Shown: one piece after another, positions 5,466 through 6,045 of the stretch
How the letters are laid out: the number at the start of each line of letters is the position of its first letter
Position numbering within the stretch: the first letter of the stretch is position 1
Origin: Aequitasia sp047973235
GTDB taxonomy: Bacteria; Bacillota; Clostridia; Lachnospirales; Lachnospiraceae
Reading direction: 5' to 3'
Assembly: GCA_047973235.1 (NCBI GenBank)
Contig: JBKEBP010000101.1
Location: 1-6,045 of the forward strand
Length of the DNA stretch: 6,045 nt
Position numbers and translations under genes: made by a program
Notes under the pieces: generated by a model
What the model was told of the DNA's origin: nothing
Databases searched by the model: none
What the model saw: only the letters and a program-made list of their open reading frames with translations

Positions 5466-5556
5466 TAATAAAAATAAAATAACAATAACAAAAACAATAA
5501 TAATGATAATAATTATAACAACAATAATAATAATACCAATAATAATAATAATAATT
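5466..5556. repeat. (AAT)n / (AAC)n microsatellite
   Basis: About 90 bp of interrupted AAT, AAC and AAAAT units, ending in a cleaner run at 5538-5555. It is of the same type as 4239-4298, which links the whole right part to one microsatellite-rich genome. Confidence 0.9.
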
Positions 5557-5770
5557 GATCTCATTTTGAAAGGTTTCATGCATGTTCATATGTTGCCTTT
5601 GATCTAATACATCTCCACTCTGATCGATTTTTAAAAACCTCTGTTCAGGCCCAGGATCTCTTAGTCATTCTGCACTATTTCATCATAAATCATCTTTGCT
5701 CTGCCTCTACCAATTCTACCATCAACTACTCCCTCCCTTAACCACCTCACCTCACTACCCCCACTCCCAA
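5557..5770. other. Gene-free spacer, pyrimidine-rich at its end
   Basis: No convincing coding sequence or RNA gene. From about 5695 to 5770 the plus strand is C/T/A-rich with few G, leading into the next AAT tract. Confidence 0.5.
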
Positions 5771-5807
5771 ATGATAATAATAATAAGAATACTAATAATA
5801 AGAACAA
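5771..5807. repeat. Short (AAT)n microsatellite
   Basis: Interrupted AAT units (atgataataataataag, then actaataataag and aacaacag). Third tract of this type in the right part. Confidence 0.85.
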
Positions 5808-6045
5808 CAGCTTATTTGACAATTTGTAGCCCTGGCCAGATAATAAATTCGTTATATAATGCTAATGATGAATCTGACATCAGTGTTATGTAAAGGGGAG
5901 AGTGGGGAAGAAGAGAGAGTGACAGAAGAATGATGGTGGTAGGGACAAGGGGAAATAAGGTTATGTGGCCAGAGGAGGGCACAGGGCTGATGTGTAAATA
6001 TGGGGAAGGGGAGGAAAATGGGATGATGAGTTTTGGTAGAGAGTA
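5808..6045. other. Gene-free, purine-rich end of the window
   Basis: From about 5890 the plus strand is mostly A and G, with runs such as ggggagagtggggaagaaga. No coding sequence is supported on either strand. The sequence runs off the window edge. Confidence 0.5.

Noticed and set aside
4630..5893. Short open frames of 65-76 codons in the right part
   Set aside because: Translations are low-complexity or repeat-derived, with no family resemblance and no bacterial or eukaryotic gene structure.
1..6045. A new defence or other multi-gene system
   Set aside because: The genes seen are a sugar operon, its likely regulator and a broken IS; the rest is repeat-rich non-coding DNA. Nothing points to a novel system.

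Overview
The window looks like two unrelated pieces of DNA joined together. Bases 1 to about 4130 are bacterial: dense genes on both strands, good Shine-Dalgarno sites, AT-rich. Its gene families (AraC regulator, GPH sugar symporter, GH3 glycosidase, DDE transposase) are typical of gut Firmicutes, most like Lachnospiraceae; that taxon is my inference from remembered family resemblance. Bases from about 4240 to the end look like non-coding animal DNA: (AAT)n and (TAAA)n microsatellites, a degenerate tRNA-derived SINE, pyrimidine-rich and purine-rich tracts, and no convincing gene.

Bacterial layout. Two minus-strand genes form an operon at the left: a GPH-family sugar:cation symporter (342-1739), then a GH3 beta-glycosidase (start at 325, running off the window). 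They are 16 bp apart. Together they fit uptake of a plant-type glycoside or oligosaccharide and its cleavage inside the cell. On the plus strand, pointing away from them, is the N-terminal part of a regulator resembling AraC-family proteins (3760 to about 4130), a likely controller of that operon.

Between regulator and operon sits an insertion sequence of about 1.7 kb (candidate limits 2009-3729). Its DDE transposase (2150-3589, minus strand) is interrupted by one in-frame TAA at 2993-2995, so it is probably dead. Just left of it (1869-2005) is the 5' leader and first few codons of a second, related transposase copy, broken off and carrying a 13-bp tandem duplication. The divergent control region has therefore been hit at least twice by related elements.

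Junction. The regulator is cut after about 123 codons, and the open frame then runs by chance through microsatellite and SINE sequence to 4422. The simplest reading is an assembly chimera or contamination, joining a bacterial contig to host DNA. A real bacterium-to-animal transfer is possible but nothing here requires it. I see no new multi-gene system. The points most worth checking are the junction, the IS with its nearby remnant, and the broken transposase.
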